The notes beneath the pieces were generated by a model. That model did not search any database. It was not told the DNA's origin and saw nothing but the letters and a program-made list of their open reading frames with translations. The position numbers were made by a program, and so were the translations under genes. A stretch of DNA of 64,000 bases from NCBI GenBank assembly GCA_013399015.1, contig VWZX01006105.1, positions 186,001 to 250,000 on the forward strand, written 5' to 3'. The first letter of the stretch is position 1; each line of letters starts with the position of its first letter. This document shows positions 25,866-38,060 of this stretch, piece by piece. This DNA comes from Galbula dea (lineage: Eukaryota; Chordata; Aves; Piciformes; Galbulidae).

Positions 25866-28184
25866 TCTGCAACTCTTTCCAGCATTTATTTCTCCCAATA
25901 GCTTTGTATTATTTGTAAAATATGTTATTTCAGTATTTCTTTTGCCACATCATCTCTCACATATATCTTTGGGGGACTTCAATGATGAACTTCTGTTGGA
26001 AAAGCTGACCATTTATTCCTTTGCTTTTAATCAGCCCTTGCAGAGAAGCAGAAAACCAAGAGAATGGGATGAAAAAAATATTATAAATCAGTCTATGATG
26101 ACGAAGTGCTAGCAGGTCTGCAGTTTCATTATTGGTACTTCTTGTGGTACCTGTGTCATATGGTTTACAAAATAAAGGTTCTCCCTAAAATATCTTGCAC
26201 TGTAAACAAAGGAACTGTGCTCCAGCAGAAGTTAACAAATAGAACTTTTTGGTTGAAAACACTTCATAAACTTCTCATTAATAGTTGAGGAAAGGTTTTT
26301 GTATTGGGCTGCTGTCAGCTTTCCAGAAAAGCATCTGCTTTTTCTGAAAATATAATGTTCTTAATAAAATACCCCCAAACCTAAAGTGCTTAGACTTGGA
26401 AATGATGCTATGGTGATGACTAATAGAATTTGTATGTCATTCGCCTTATTCCCTTTCCTGAGTGGGGCTCTGGCTAGATACCATTTCTTAGTGTGTACCA
26501 TGGCCCCACGCATCAGTGGAGGAGCTCACAAATTCAGACCCTATCTTCCCCTTCAAAAATAGCTGCAAAACTTATGCAGAAAATCTCTATTCTCCCACTA
26601 CTTTCAATTCTGTGCTCTCTTTTTTTTGAGCTGAGTAATTATGGAGTTCAGAAGAAAGCTAACGTCTGGGGTCCAAAAGTTACTGAGAGTAGTTTAACTA
26701 ACAATTTAGATGTAAATTTTCAGAAATGCAGATGTTTCTCCTTCATTTCCTTTTTCCTTTCTATAAGAAGTGCTAGTGTACCCATTTGAAGGGAATGGAC
26801 ATTCTCCAGCTCATTTCAGTTCCTGACTACTGACCATTATTGATTTCTGCAACAGGTCAGATTCCTTTTGGGGCATTACATGCCAGCTGCACTGGCAAGC
26901 CATAAAATGATATCATTATATAAATTCACTTTAAATAAGCATTTGAAAATGCAGAGGATGCACAGATCTTACCAGACTGATTGCTCTTTATTTTCCAATA
27001 TTGTGATTCTGATTCTCTTCACTCTAGAATAACTTACCTCACTCACAAGGCTAATGATCTGCTTTTGCTCTGGAGATCATTGCCTGCAAAGGCCCTGGAT
27101 TCCTCCAATTGGCAGGACCATATTCTTCAAAGCTGGTGACGCTGCCTCTCTTCATGTCTTAAGTGTTTGAGAGGAGCCTGTGTGGAATGGAAGTTGCTGA
27201 CCATAAGTTGTCTGGAATGAGGTGAGTTGAAAACATGGAAGAAACAAGTCAGTGACTGCTGCCTTCTCTGCACCTTACTTTTCATTTTGTACTGAAACAC
27301 TGAGTTTGTGTTGGTGGGTTTTTTTTCAAGAAACTTCATGCATATATATATTGCTGGCTTCCCAAGAGTCTCTTCTTTTGAGCTGAATATTTTCTCTCTC
27401 CCATATTTGCATGTCCTGTGCCAGAAACCAAAAAGAGGAAAGGAAACTTGGTCTTTTTTAGGGGAAGATTTTTCCTTTTCTAATTCAAAACACAACTACT
27501 GGCAGCCCAGTAGAATTTGTATTTTCTTCTTTTTTTGGGGTTTGTCTCCATCAAAATTGGTCAAAATGAAGACACAAGAGCACTGGTATGAGCTTATTTA
27601 CCCACTCACCCATCTCTGAAATATATTATTATAAGTTTGGGAGTCATGGAAGTGGCAGTATGGCAGTCCTCCCATTTCCTCCTTTGACAATCTCTCAGAA
27701 ATTTTCTACCAAATTATCAAGGTACAGTGACAATCCCCAGGAGAATGGCCAGCAGCCATGCTTGATGGTGTCCAAAACTCAGAGCAAAATAAATCCAGAT
27801 ATTAAGTCATGTTTTAAATACAGGGTTTTCTCCGACCACACTTCTACTGCAGCTTGGTCCTTCACATTTGCCTTGCTGATCACTTTCACAAATTCCTGAG
27901 AAAACATCACAAGAAAGCAGAACATGGCACTGGAAAGTTTTGGGATGAGATAGACGTCTATCAGTTTCTCTTTCAGGTCTGGCATGTATGAGATTAATCC
28001 ATTACTAAGGCTTGGCTACACCCTGCATTGCCATCACAGCACCTACACGACTTCAAGATGCTTCTGTCAGACATGTAGGATCAATGGGAGGAGAGAAAGG
28101 CTGTGGGTAGGTGTTGGCCTTCACGGTGAAAGAAATCCCTTATGAAAAGATATTCCTCTTTGGCAGATATGTGTACTTCACTTC
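25866..28184. other. No gene seen
   Basis: Unique-looking DNA. Open frames on both strands around 27127-27899 (up to 122 codons) overlap each other and show no domain. Confidence 0.6.
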
Positions 28185-28219
28185 TGTCCTGGTTTGGGCC
28201 TCCAAACCAGGACAACTTC
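28180..28219. mobile_element. 30-bp TG...CA palindrome with 5-bp duplication
   Basis: The core at 28185-28214 has 12-nt perfect inverted arms, TGTCCTGGTTTG and CAAACCAGGACA, around GGCCTC. Exact ACTTC copies flank it at 28180-28184 and 28215-28219. The arms resemble the two ends of avian LTRs. It may be an LTR collapsed to its ends. The alternative is that the left arm starts a longer LTR ending near 28452 (see the next entry). Confidence 0.55.
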
Positions 28220-28452
28220 TTCATACAAAATGGACAGAACAGACTCTAAGTAGTTAGTCTTTCATAGGTTTCATTTATGCTGGCCTGGTGCTGGTTACCT
28301 AAGTAGTCAGTTTTATAAAGAACTCTTTTCACAGCAAGGGCTGTGCTTGGCACAGCAAGCACTTAGCCCCTGCTGCTCTATGGATGTTTCTGCCATATCA
28401 TAATGTCATTGATCTGTAAAATAAAGGCAAACTTTGAAAATAAGTAGTACCA
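28185..28452 (+). mobile_element. Possible short solo LTR (alternative reading)
   Basis: From the TGTCC start at 28185 the sequence carries TATAAAG (28314-28320) and AATAAA (28420-28425), about 105 bp apart as in an LTR. A CA at 28451-28452 is followed by CTTC, the same four bases that precede 28185. This would make a 268-bp LTR with a 4-bp duplication. It competes with the 30-bp palindrome reading and only one can be fully right. Confidence 0.35.
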
Positions 28453-28767
28453 CTTCTTCACAGTTACTTTTAATGAAATGTACTTTTCATGCAGTGATTT
28501 AATTTCAGTAGGAATGGCCCAATAAGTAAGGTCAAGACCTTATAAGAACTACAGAGGCAAATGTTGCTGATCTTGACAAATTAGGTAGAGTGCCACAGCA
28601 TTAGCCCTTGCATTAGTGTAGGAGGTTGATAAAACCATTACAAGAGATGGAGTTGTAGGATGTAATACTAAAAATAGTGTTCCTATAGTTATATAGCTAA
28701 TACAATGCTTACATTGTGAGACTTGAACGTGCAATTTGGAAACTGGAAAGTAGCAAGCTCTGTTCCC

Positions 28768-28868
28768 CCCTCTGCTAGTAATGCTTTGCGTGCCTTTGCA
28801 AGGCTATTGTACCTGTTCCACAGAGGTACTGTAAGTGTTAGTTAATGACTGCTAAGTGCTTTGAAAAC
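28768..28868 (+). mobile_element. MIR SINE relic
   Basis: CCTCTGCTAGTAATGC, a TGCCTTTGCAAGG segment, TTCCACAGAGGTACTG and GTTAGTTAATG...AAGTGCTTTGAAAA follow the order of the MIR 3' half, from the core to the LINE2-like end. It is strongly diverged, as expected for this age. Confidence 0.65.
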
Positions 28869-29539
28869 ATAAAACCCCATGTCTCACAAATACATGTATT
28901 ATGAAATATAATTATGTAGTTATTGGAAAAGTCCATGATTGTGTCTTGGAAACAACTGTCATATAGCACTTATTACATATAGGGAGTGACACATAATGAT
29001 GAAGCAGTTAAAACTGAAAACGATACTCTTGCTTCTAGACAGAGCATTTGCATTTTTGGAGAAAATTCTTGTTTCTTTTTAGGGATTGGCATAAGAAGCT
29101 TTCAGAAAGGCTAAAAATACCTTTTTATGTTAACTAGCTTTCCTTTTCTTTGGGCTAAGCACAGAGAGGTACAAAACGGTTTTGACGAGCCTCTGAACGC
29201 TGACATTAGGGCTAGAAAACTACAAATATTAGTATGTCATATGGGCTCATTTTATGTAGCAGTAGGGAACATCCATTACTAAAGAATTAATATACTCTGA
29301 AATTATCGTATCGGTTGCCTCTGGCACAGCACATACAGTAGCATTTCACCCAGGGACTTCTGCATAAACCCTATAATGTCTGGTCAAGGTAGAACAGCTT
29401 GTAGTAAAAAAAAGGGTTAAACTCTGAAAATGACTGAGACTCCACCAGTACCTTAAAAAAGTGTGTCTTAGCTGCTACTGTCTCATACTTGTTACATCTT
29501 GTGTGAACTTGTCCAGATTAAGCATTCCATCACTGGATC
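28869..29539. other. No gene seen
   Basis: AT-rich DNA. A plausible acceptor (CTTGTTTCTTTTTAG near 29083) has no convincing donor partner. Confidence 0.55.
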
Positions 29540-29780
29540 TTGCTACGGCTTTGTCTAGTAAATTAGAGATTCTCTGTGTATTGGAAAACTGTTTCTCAAC
29601 TTGGGACTTTGAGCCCGTGATCAAGTCACCTCTTAACCTTCTTTCAGATAATCTAAGTACACTGAGCTTCTTTAATCTTTCAATGTCAGGCAGGATTTTC
29701 AGACTTTCAATTGTTCTTGCTGTTCTTTTCTACAACCTTTCGAGTTTGCCTTAATCCTTCAGAAGTAGGGCCATTCAGCA
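29540..29780 (-). mobile_element. Ancient CR1 LINE internal fragment
   Basis: On the + strand: GATCAAGTCACCTCTTAACC, TGAGCTTCTTTAATCTTTCA, GGCAGGATTTTCAGAC and CTTTCGAGTTTGCC, in that order. This is the reverse complement of the CR1 ORF2 C-terminal coding region of an ancient subfamily. Heavy divergence and missing ends indicate an insertion far older than the CR1 copies at 41.6 and 58.3 kb. The forward frame 29461-29754 (97 codons) is antisense to it. Confidence 0.75.
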
Positions 29781-30384
29781 AAAGGATTACAGGATTCTGG
29801 GACAGAAATCCATGGGAAACATCCCGAGCTCTGGAGCACCAACCATGGGAATGACAATAAGACCAGTGGTCATCAGCTTTTTACACAGCCTCAGCTAACC
29901 CAGGCTGAGAGGCTGTTCTTAGGACAGAAACTGAATAATCTTCTCTATCCAGTGGCTGGGCATGAGAACAAGGCAAAGACCTTCAGAGCCAGAACCACCA
30001 GAACTTAAACTTTCACAGAAGATGTAGTATGTTTTGTGTTTTATTCAATCTAAATTAGAATTAAAAAATTTTGGTTTAAGGCTCATAATTCTCTAGGAAA
30101 TTGAATCAGCTTTTCTCACATAATTTTATTAATGACTTTAGCATTATTTCATTCTTCATTGACTGCATCCCATAATAGTATCTGCAAGATCTGTGATTTT
30201 GAAAATAGCTCTTTAAACTTTGAAGATTGTTTTAATCAAGTAGAAAACAATGTCTCTATTACAATCAGATGTTAGCAGACCAACTATAATGATGGGGCAA
30301 TTGATGGTTGAGAATGCCTATACACAATAATTATGCAGTATGGTTATGAAACTGCAGTATTTGAAATTCATCAATTAACCCAAA
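29781..30384. other. No gene seen
   Basis: Unique AT-rich sequence with no exon or repeat recognised. Confidence 0.6.
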
Positions 30385-30440
30385 ACCACCTTAGTGAGGT
30401 AGGAAATGTAGTAGTATCGTACTTAATTTATAGATTTGTG
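30385..30440 (-). mobile_element. MIR SINE fragment
   Basis: TTAGTGAGGTAGGAAATG...AGTATC...TTATAGAT parallels the reverse-complement MIR segment 'tatgaggtaggtactattattatccccattttacagat'. Weak but in the right order. Confidence 0.4.
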
Positions 30441-33400
30441 GGTCTAGCCAAGATTCTACTGTTGCATCAAATTAAAATTACTCCTATGTATATATAAAAA
30501 GAAAACAGAACCAAGTTTTGTTGGGAGAAGTTTGTGTTCCAATGCTCTTGGGTCTCCTTCCTGACAATTCTGGCTTCTCAATAGATAAAATAAACAAATG
30601 GTCATTAATAGGCAAAAAATAGAATGAATAACTGAAATTATTAGTAGTATTACTAACCTCATTCCCTCCTGCTGTAATTTATAAACAGTTGTCCAGGCTA
30701 ATTCATCATTGTCCTAGTGCTTGCTTACTTGTTACTGAAATATGCATGTAAAATGCTCCTAAAAGGAAAGAATGCATTGGTGTGAACCAGGTCACATTAT
30801 ATGCAATAACGGTGAACTGGGGCCTCAATTTCTATTCTTTCTCTCTTCTCCTTCTCTACTTCTCCTGTTGGAACCCATCTGTGTATGTCCAACCCATCCA
30901 CAAAGGGATCTGGCAGTAATTGTGTTTGAACATACTAATGTTATGCCCTCTCCTGTGGGTGAAAAGTCAGGTGAGATGCTGAGGAGACCCACTATCTACT
31001 AGTCTTTCTGCAAACATCCTCCTCTTCTTAACCACCTATCCTGCTCTCATCCCTGAGAAACAATGGAGAAAACCTGGACCTACAGCTCAAATCTCATACA
31101 GCAGTATGTGGTCTGTGCAGATTACCAATGATCTCTAAACTCAGTAAGTCCAGTAAGCAAGAATGTAATCAATCAGTGCTTGCAGCCATTTCTCTAAGGA
31201 AATGTAAGCAATACTAGTAATAATGCAAATGTTCAGCTCTCCTGTAGAAAAGAAGGAAGTCTTGTTATGCCCATTGCACCAGTGGTTGTACTGGGCAAGA
31301 TGGAATGGGCTACACCTGGGGCAACACACACTGGCTTCAAAATACAGCTGTGTGCCATGTGTGTGAAATACTCATTATTAAAACTACACACCTAAACACA
31401 CATCTAGGATAGCACCCTCAAGGTCCCATCTCAGGAAAAGCTGCCTTAGGGTCTCGGCCAAGGTCAGTCTGCACTCAGAGCAAAGCACAAGAGGCTACTT
31501 CACTTGGGAAGCAAAACCCAACTTAAAAAAAGGCAACTCTCATTTCAGACCAAAGCTTTAACACCCATTCTGCTTCTTAATATGTCAGACATCAAGATAA
31601 AGGACAGGAAAAGAAAACTTCTTTTCCCTTTGTTTTCAATGTATTTTTGTTTATTGCTTCATTGTGTCATTTTTCTGAGGCAGTTTCAAAGCTCTGTAGG
31701 CAGGCTGAATATTAACCATCCACTGCGATCCACTCCGTCACTCCTGGCACAGGTTAATCCCTGTATCATAGGCTGCCACCAGTTTGCTAAGCAGCTTAAA
31801 AGGACATGTTATAACTTTGACAATGACCTGCTAATGGTTTTACATTTCTCAGAAGTATTATGAGCTATCTTTGTCATTTTTATCTTCTAATGAGATCAAT
31901 AAATTTAGGAAGCAGACATAGATGGTGCAAACTGCAATGCCACGGCCAAGGACGTAGCATGTATAACTGCTAAACTATAAATAACAATGCAGGGACTATA
32001 ATCAAACCTTGATTTTTACAGAGAAAATGGAGCTGCAAGTGCCTCAGCATTAAAAAAATCTCATCATTTGCTAGGAAAACAGTGTAAACCCCAATTTCTT
32101 CTTTTATATCACACCATACCAATCTCTTAATGAAAAGCTTCATACTGAGAAATGTTTCACTCACTGATTTTTTTTTTTTTATAGTGGGAAATAACAGGTT
32201 TTTATGTTTTAATCCTGCCTCTCAGTCTTTGGTGCTTCTACATGAAATAATCATGTCAGGTTAAAATTTTTGCATAACCACAGAGCACATCTCACTGTTT
32301 CATTAACATGTATTATTAGCTCTAACTTCACCTTTCCCAAAAACTATGAAAAGTCTTAGGCTTTAAAAAGGCAAACATATGTCTCAGGTTGCTTCCAGTG
32401 CAGAGGACCACAGCTTTGGAGTGACATAGCAGGGAATTTGTCAGTTCATGTGTCTCACACATACTTGTTATGCCACCCTATGCCCAGTTTGGAGCTCAGA
32501 TCCAGGGTCATCTCTAAGCAGTGTGAACACTACAGAGGTTCCTTTGCCTGTCGATACCTCTGGGAAATGCACACTCCAGATGGTCTCCAGAGATGACAAA
32601 CCATTCCTGATGTGTTTGCAAGTGGGGTAGATGATGCACACAATTGTGCCTGTAGTTTCTCTTCTATGTAATGAATAAAAAGCTTAAAGTCAAGCATCTG
32701 TACCAACAGTTATTTCTCCAGCTCAGTAACTGTATACACAGGAAGGTACTAACTACATGGCAAAAAAGTAGGCATAACTCTGGAAATGTATGCCTTCAGT
32801 TATAGGAGTCCCAGGAAGAGAAACACCAAAGTAAGTATAAGGTAGCTATTTATGAAGTGGTTGTACAAAGGGCAGAAAAAGAAATGCACTATTTTACAAT
32901 ACGCTAATCAGCTGCATCTTTGTACATGAGGAACATAATTTTGCGCTTCTCAGAATGCAGGTTTGCTTAGCCTACTATAGCTTTCAACCTTAACAAGCTC
33001 AACCTGAAACGTATGTTGTGGCAAATTGTTCCACATCCCACCTGACTATTGTGTACAGAAGAATCATTCTCTTTAATAAGGTTTGAATCTGCATGCTAGT
33101 CACAGTCAGAACTCTCTAACTATAAAACTTGATGGATTTTTGCCTTATAAAATAAATGTATCTTTAAAGACTTTACCCTTGACAATATTTAGGAGATAGT
33201 CTAATACAGCACAGGTACCCTTCCCCATTCTTAAATAAAAAGCAAACTGTACTGCCAGGTTACAGAGACTCCCTCTGGAACACTATTTAAGCAGCAATAG
33301 TGTTAAATGTAAAAAAGAGATTCATATCAGCCACATATGTGTCTATAAAAAAAAGAGGGGGCTAGCTACTAATCCAAGTACCCCAGGAACATATGGCTTG

Positions 33401-33470
33401 ACTTGGAAAAGATTTTCCTACTGCAAAATAGAATGGATTGGATTTTTTTGTTTTCTTTTTTTTCTTTTAG
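30441..33470. other. No gene seen
   Basis: Unique AT-rich DNA. The 119-codon forward frame at 31504-31863 has no recognisable domain and looks like chance. Confidence 0.6.
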
Positions 33471-33500
33471 CAAACGATCACAGATGATGAAAATTAAGGC
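33471..33500 (+). other. Strong acceptor and possible terminal exon start
   Basis: TTGTTTTCTTTTTTTTCTTTTAG stands directly upstream, one of the best acceptor strings in the window. The following frame reads QTITDDEN then TAA, so this could be the last eight codons and stop of a coding transcript, or the start of a noncoding 3' exon. No gene is recognised from eight residues, and no clear AATAAA was seen within the next kilobase. Confidence 0.2.
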
Positions 33501-36500
33501 AGCTGAACACCTTTGAACTGCCAGCACCTCCTGCCTCAGTGCATTGCTTTGTTGCGATGTCAGGAATGAGCCCCAGGAAGGCTTTCATCAGCATTGCAGC
33601 CATGCTGCTCTAAGTGCTTACTGCTGACACTGGTGCAGATGAGCCCAAGCTACACTTAAGTAGAAAATCAATTACAGGAACTAGAGAATGAGGAAGAGAG
33701 AAAAACAAGTCTCCAGTTATCAAATACCTTTCAAACTATTGTACTTTCACAAACCAAGAACATAATTTTCTGCCAGCTTTAAAAAAATATTGCTTCTGAT
33801 TTGGATGACAAAACTGGATTATCTTTTCTAAGAGATGTGCATAGTATGCAAAGAGGACATGAGAGTCACATTGCTGGTTTGTGCTGAAGAAAAAGCTTAA
33901 GAGTTCAAGACACATTATCCCTCAACCGTATGTGAGCAGGACTGAAGCAGAGGCATGAGCACTATTTAATCTAGGCTTTATTTCTCCAGCAACATCTGCA
34001 TTCTGCTCTTCACCTGCTCCAAAATGAGGTTAATAAGATCTCCAAAGTGGAAATGCTGGGCCCAGCTCAGTCCCCTCCCTCACCAGATTCAGTAGCAAAA
34101 TCTATCTGATGTCAATAGACATAGAATAATCTGCCCTGTTTCTTGAGAAGTTCATGTTGCTATATTCCAGATACTGTAAAAATTAATCTGACATTTTGTG
34201 GAGGTTTTCTTTCCTTTTTTATTTACTAGCACAGAACAGCTCTTTCAGACCCTCTATTCAGTCAGATATTGTTCAGTGGATGAAAACCAAATGGTGTGTC
34301 TCCAGGATGATCAGGAAACAAATCATCTCACCTATTTCTGATTATGAAGTGTCTGTGCCTGATTTAGCAATCTAGAGTCCTATCTTCCAGTTAAGACAAA
34401 GGAAGAAAGTCTTTGCTAATCTGAACTCAAATGTTAAACTTAGGGTGACACTGATCATGCCCTAGCAGTGCTTATTCCTTCTTGATGGCTGCTAAGCATG
34501 TCTAGAAGCATGTCTGCTCAGTCTGAGCAGTTACAATGCACTCATCTATGTTCTATTATGTCCTCCACCTACTTGTTTATCTTCCATTTCCATGGACACA
34601 GTTGAAAAGGCCTGGTTCTTCCTGTAACCTTATTATTTTTAGCTGCAGTTTTAATAACTTTTGACACCATCTATACATACATCTTCCATTTTCCCTGGAA
34701 CTGCCCATTTTCTTTAGACACGTCCTTCTACATATGTAGTTGCTAGTGATTAATCTCACATGACAGCTTAGAAACTAACATAATTTGACCCACGCACCAA
34801 GATCTCCAAACACCAATGAAAATCAGTTACATTCTACACACCAATCAGTAGACTGTTGGAAGAACAACACTAAAACCTGTTTTGATCTCCTCCTGTGTCC
34901 ATATCACATCCAGTTTAGCTCTAGCATCTTCAGAGGATTTTAAATCCAGAGGGGAGAATCACCAAGCCCATGCTCTGGGACTTCCCAAGAGCTGACTGTA
35001 ACTACACCTACTTTTGATATAATAGTCTGGAAGAGTAGGAGGAGCTAGTTATTTCTATACCAAAACAGATTCAGGAAAGTGATAGCAAGGAGACAGAAAG
35101 GATAAAAAGATTTTGCAGATATTGCCATCAGTTGTGCTTCACCTTGTTTCCAGTATTTCACCTTGAAGTATTCATCTTCTTTGTAATAAGAATGCTGTCT
35201 TCATTAAATATATCCATTTTACTCAATCATCTGCATGGAGCTTCATGATATTTGAACATTTAATATTTCAACACAAAAATCTTACATATGTGCTTCATTG
35301 CTTTACTAATTATAAGCTAAATACAAAGGCAGAATATTAGTATTATGTATGAAAAATAATATCTACTGAAACCATTGACCTAAATGCATACATAGAGCTA
35401 CCTAAATGTATTAAGAAAGATCTACCTTTGAAAATGATACTGCAATGCCAGACCACCTATTTGAGAATATAAAACATGCTCTCCCACACACATGGAGTAT
35501 CAGTGACACTGATGAATGAATATTAGCATTTCAATGATTAAATGAGGAAACATGAGTGAACACCACCTGATACTGTAAATAAGCATATTTCAGAGAAGGA
35601 AGCATAATTTTCTATCTACAATCTAACCATGACCTCAGTCCTGACCTCAAAAGACCACTTTCTCCCTAGTGATTAGATCAGAGATAATCCTGCTGCGGCA
35701 TGCACCCAGGTGTGTTGAACTGTACTGAAGTGGTTTTGTGACAAACACTGAATTGTTAATATTCAAAAGTAAAACCAGAAATATCTTGCAAAAGGAACTC
35801 AGTTTGTGCACAATAAGAATTCCTTGGTTTACTCTGTTAACCAACCACACCTGAATTTCCAGCAGCATATTTTAATACTTTATGAAAGTGCTTCAATTTA
35901 CCAGCTTTTTTATAAATATCATTCATTACTAGAACTGCTTTGTGATCTTTAAAACTCAGGTCTGCTAAGAGGATTTACATGGTACTTTTTGTGTCCAGAG
36001 AACCAGAACACTATTGTGCTGGCGTGTACACAGCATTTTACTTACACATGTACTCCAGTGCTAATTCAAAGTCACAAGTTGAGCATTCAGTAGACCAAAT
36101 ACCAAGCTTAAAATGCAACTATTGCTGTTGCCTAAACCTGCTGCATATAAAAGTGCATTTTGTCTCTTGATGCAGATATTCATGCCTCTCAACCCATCTA
36201 CACAAATTTAAAATCCCTGCCTTCTGAATTTTTTTTAACTTCACATATATCCATAATCTCCAATCCCCAGCAGTAATACACTTCAGTACTTGAAACATTC
36301 ATCATTAAAGCATCAAGTAGGAAAGAACTATGGCTCATATGTTGCAAATGGACAGAGTGACCTCCTGCAGTCACTCAGGAGAACTGTGCTCTCAAATGAA
36401 AAGTGCACTTTTTAGTCTCAGATCTCAGACAGACAAGATATGATTATGAATCTGCAGTAAGACACACCAGGTCTAAGATTCAGCAGTCAGTGTGTTTATG

Positions 36501-36606
36501 TTCTAAAATCAAGGGTGAGCACAACTGTAACAGCTCATCACAATACCTTGATGGTACAGCTGAGCCCACAGACTAGCAAGCAGATCAGCTGGTGGATGCT
36601 GCTTAC
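33501..36606. other. No gene seen
   Basis: Unique AT-rich DNA without repeat or exon signatures that I recognise. Confidence 0.6.
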
Positions 36607-36792
36607 CTCTTTTCCCTGCACTCATCCACAGGGCCACGGACCTCCTTTCTGCCACACGTGGAGCCTGCAAGCATAGTGCTGGCTGCAGGCCTGACATTCA
36701 TATTCCCTGATCTTTGATGTTTATTATATCCTACTTGCTGAGCTATTTCCTCGTGTAAATACCTGGTTATTGCAATGGGATTTGGTACAGCC
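36607..36792 (-). other. Candidate 186-bp coding exon, unassigned
   Basis: On the minus strand GTTTTGGTTGAATAG precedes the interval and AGAG|GTAAGC follows it. Length is 186 bp, a multiple of three. One frame is open throughout, with split codons at both ends, and would encode AVPNPIAITRYLHEEIAQQ, a GYNKHQRSGNMNVRP stretch and ...EVRGPVDECREK. The residues are hydrophilic and not repetitive. I do not recognise the protein. A second minus-strand frame is also open over part of the interval, and the pyrimidine tract is only moderate, so chance or a noncoding exon remains likely. Confidence 0.25.
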
Positions 36793-37977
36793 CTATTCAA
36801 CCAAAACATTTAAAAGTAGCAAGTGCTCTTGCAAGAGTTTCACCTGTGCAGCAGGAGATGGTTTCAGAGCGCTGAGCATTTTCATCTAATGCAGCACCAT
36901 GAATATTCAGGTCTGATGAGAACAGTTTCCAATAAGCAGTCATCTAAGTGGTTTTATTTTAAATGTCACTGTCTCAGTTGCATAAGACACATCAGCTGTG
37001 ACAAAGCATCTCCCATCTCTCTGTTATTTCCCCTTGCTTTGCACCAACCATTAATTTGGTTTCAGTATTACACTTTGTCACTGGATCCAGTAATGGGTCC
37101 ACTTTCGGGAAAGAACTGAAGCAAGTGAACTAACTTGTGGTGTACTTCACCATACCAATAAAAACACTGAGCAAGAGTAAGTAGAAATTTGAGATACCTG
37201 AAAGACTATATTAAAGCATCATCATAGTTAAGCATTCTCTGCATAATAGTTCAGGCTTGCCACACACTGTATTTCTTACCATAAACACTGGTGCTCATAT
37301 CAATGCGGAAATAGAGATAGGTCCAGAAACACATCTACAACATCTCAGCAGGGAGCACTTCTCACTCCATACTTCAGTACTGCTACTGACCTTCCCTCTG
37401 GTTCTGCATCCTTTGAACCACTATGAACTATCAAAATCACAAACAAGGCACAACTCATTTACCCTTTTAGAGCATAAAGCTATGAATCTTGATTACATGT
37501 GCAAGAGGAATATTTACTTTCTAATCAGAGTTGACTGTGGGGTGTGGAGGCAAGACTATTTTGAAGATTAACTAGTTAGTATTTGTACCTTGCTTTGAAG
37601 ATGTGATACCAAGTATTTTCATGGCACCTATCTAATGGCCTTAACTCTCTCAGCCATACTGATCTCAAGGCACTGAAAACTGTGCCTTTTGAACTATTGT
37701 TATGGAAACCTTTTGTAGGCTGCATTGACAAAATCCAAAGATGGAGTTTGCAGTAGAAGAGGCAGGTAGTTGCACAACATACTCTTTTACCTCTTTTTGA
37801 CTCAGTGTTTGGGCTTGGCAAAGATGAGCAGTTTATATGTTACAAACGTGGTGCATCTGTTCTCATGACATCCTGCTGAAGAAAACCATGAGCTTCCATG
37901 AGCTTTCATTTTGCAGATGAAGTGCTCTGAAAGATTTAGGATCTTTGAAAATTTGGACCTTTTTCCTATCCAGGTGG
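36793..37977. other. No gene seen
   Basis: Unique DNA. Open frames of about 100 codons at 36823 and 37257 show no domain. Confidence 0.6.
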
Positions 37978-38032
37978 CTAAATCCCACAGTGGGATTTAG
38001 GTGCATAAGTATTTTCTGGATCTCAGCCTGTG
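37978..38032. repeat. Ancient palindromic amniote repeat
   Basis: A perfect inverted repeat, CTAAATCCCAC, A, GTGGGATTTAG, at 37978-38000, followed by GTGCATAAGTATTTTCTGGATCT. This order (TTAGG.GCCTAAATA.TTTTGAGGATCTGGGC) is familiar from a very old interspersed repeat of turtles, crocodiles and birds. I cannot give its library name. Confidence 0.5.
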
Positions 38033-38060
38033 TGACTTTCCCAAGGTCAAGCATAGAGCA
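38029..38060 (-). mobile_element. MIR-like core fragment
   Basis: TGTGACTTTCCCAAGGTCAAGC corresponds to the reverse-complement MIR/tRNA-SINE segment 'tgacttgcccaaggtcacac'. It is short and directly follows the palindromic repeat. Confidence 0.35.
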
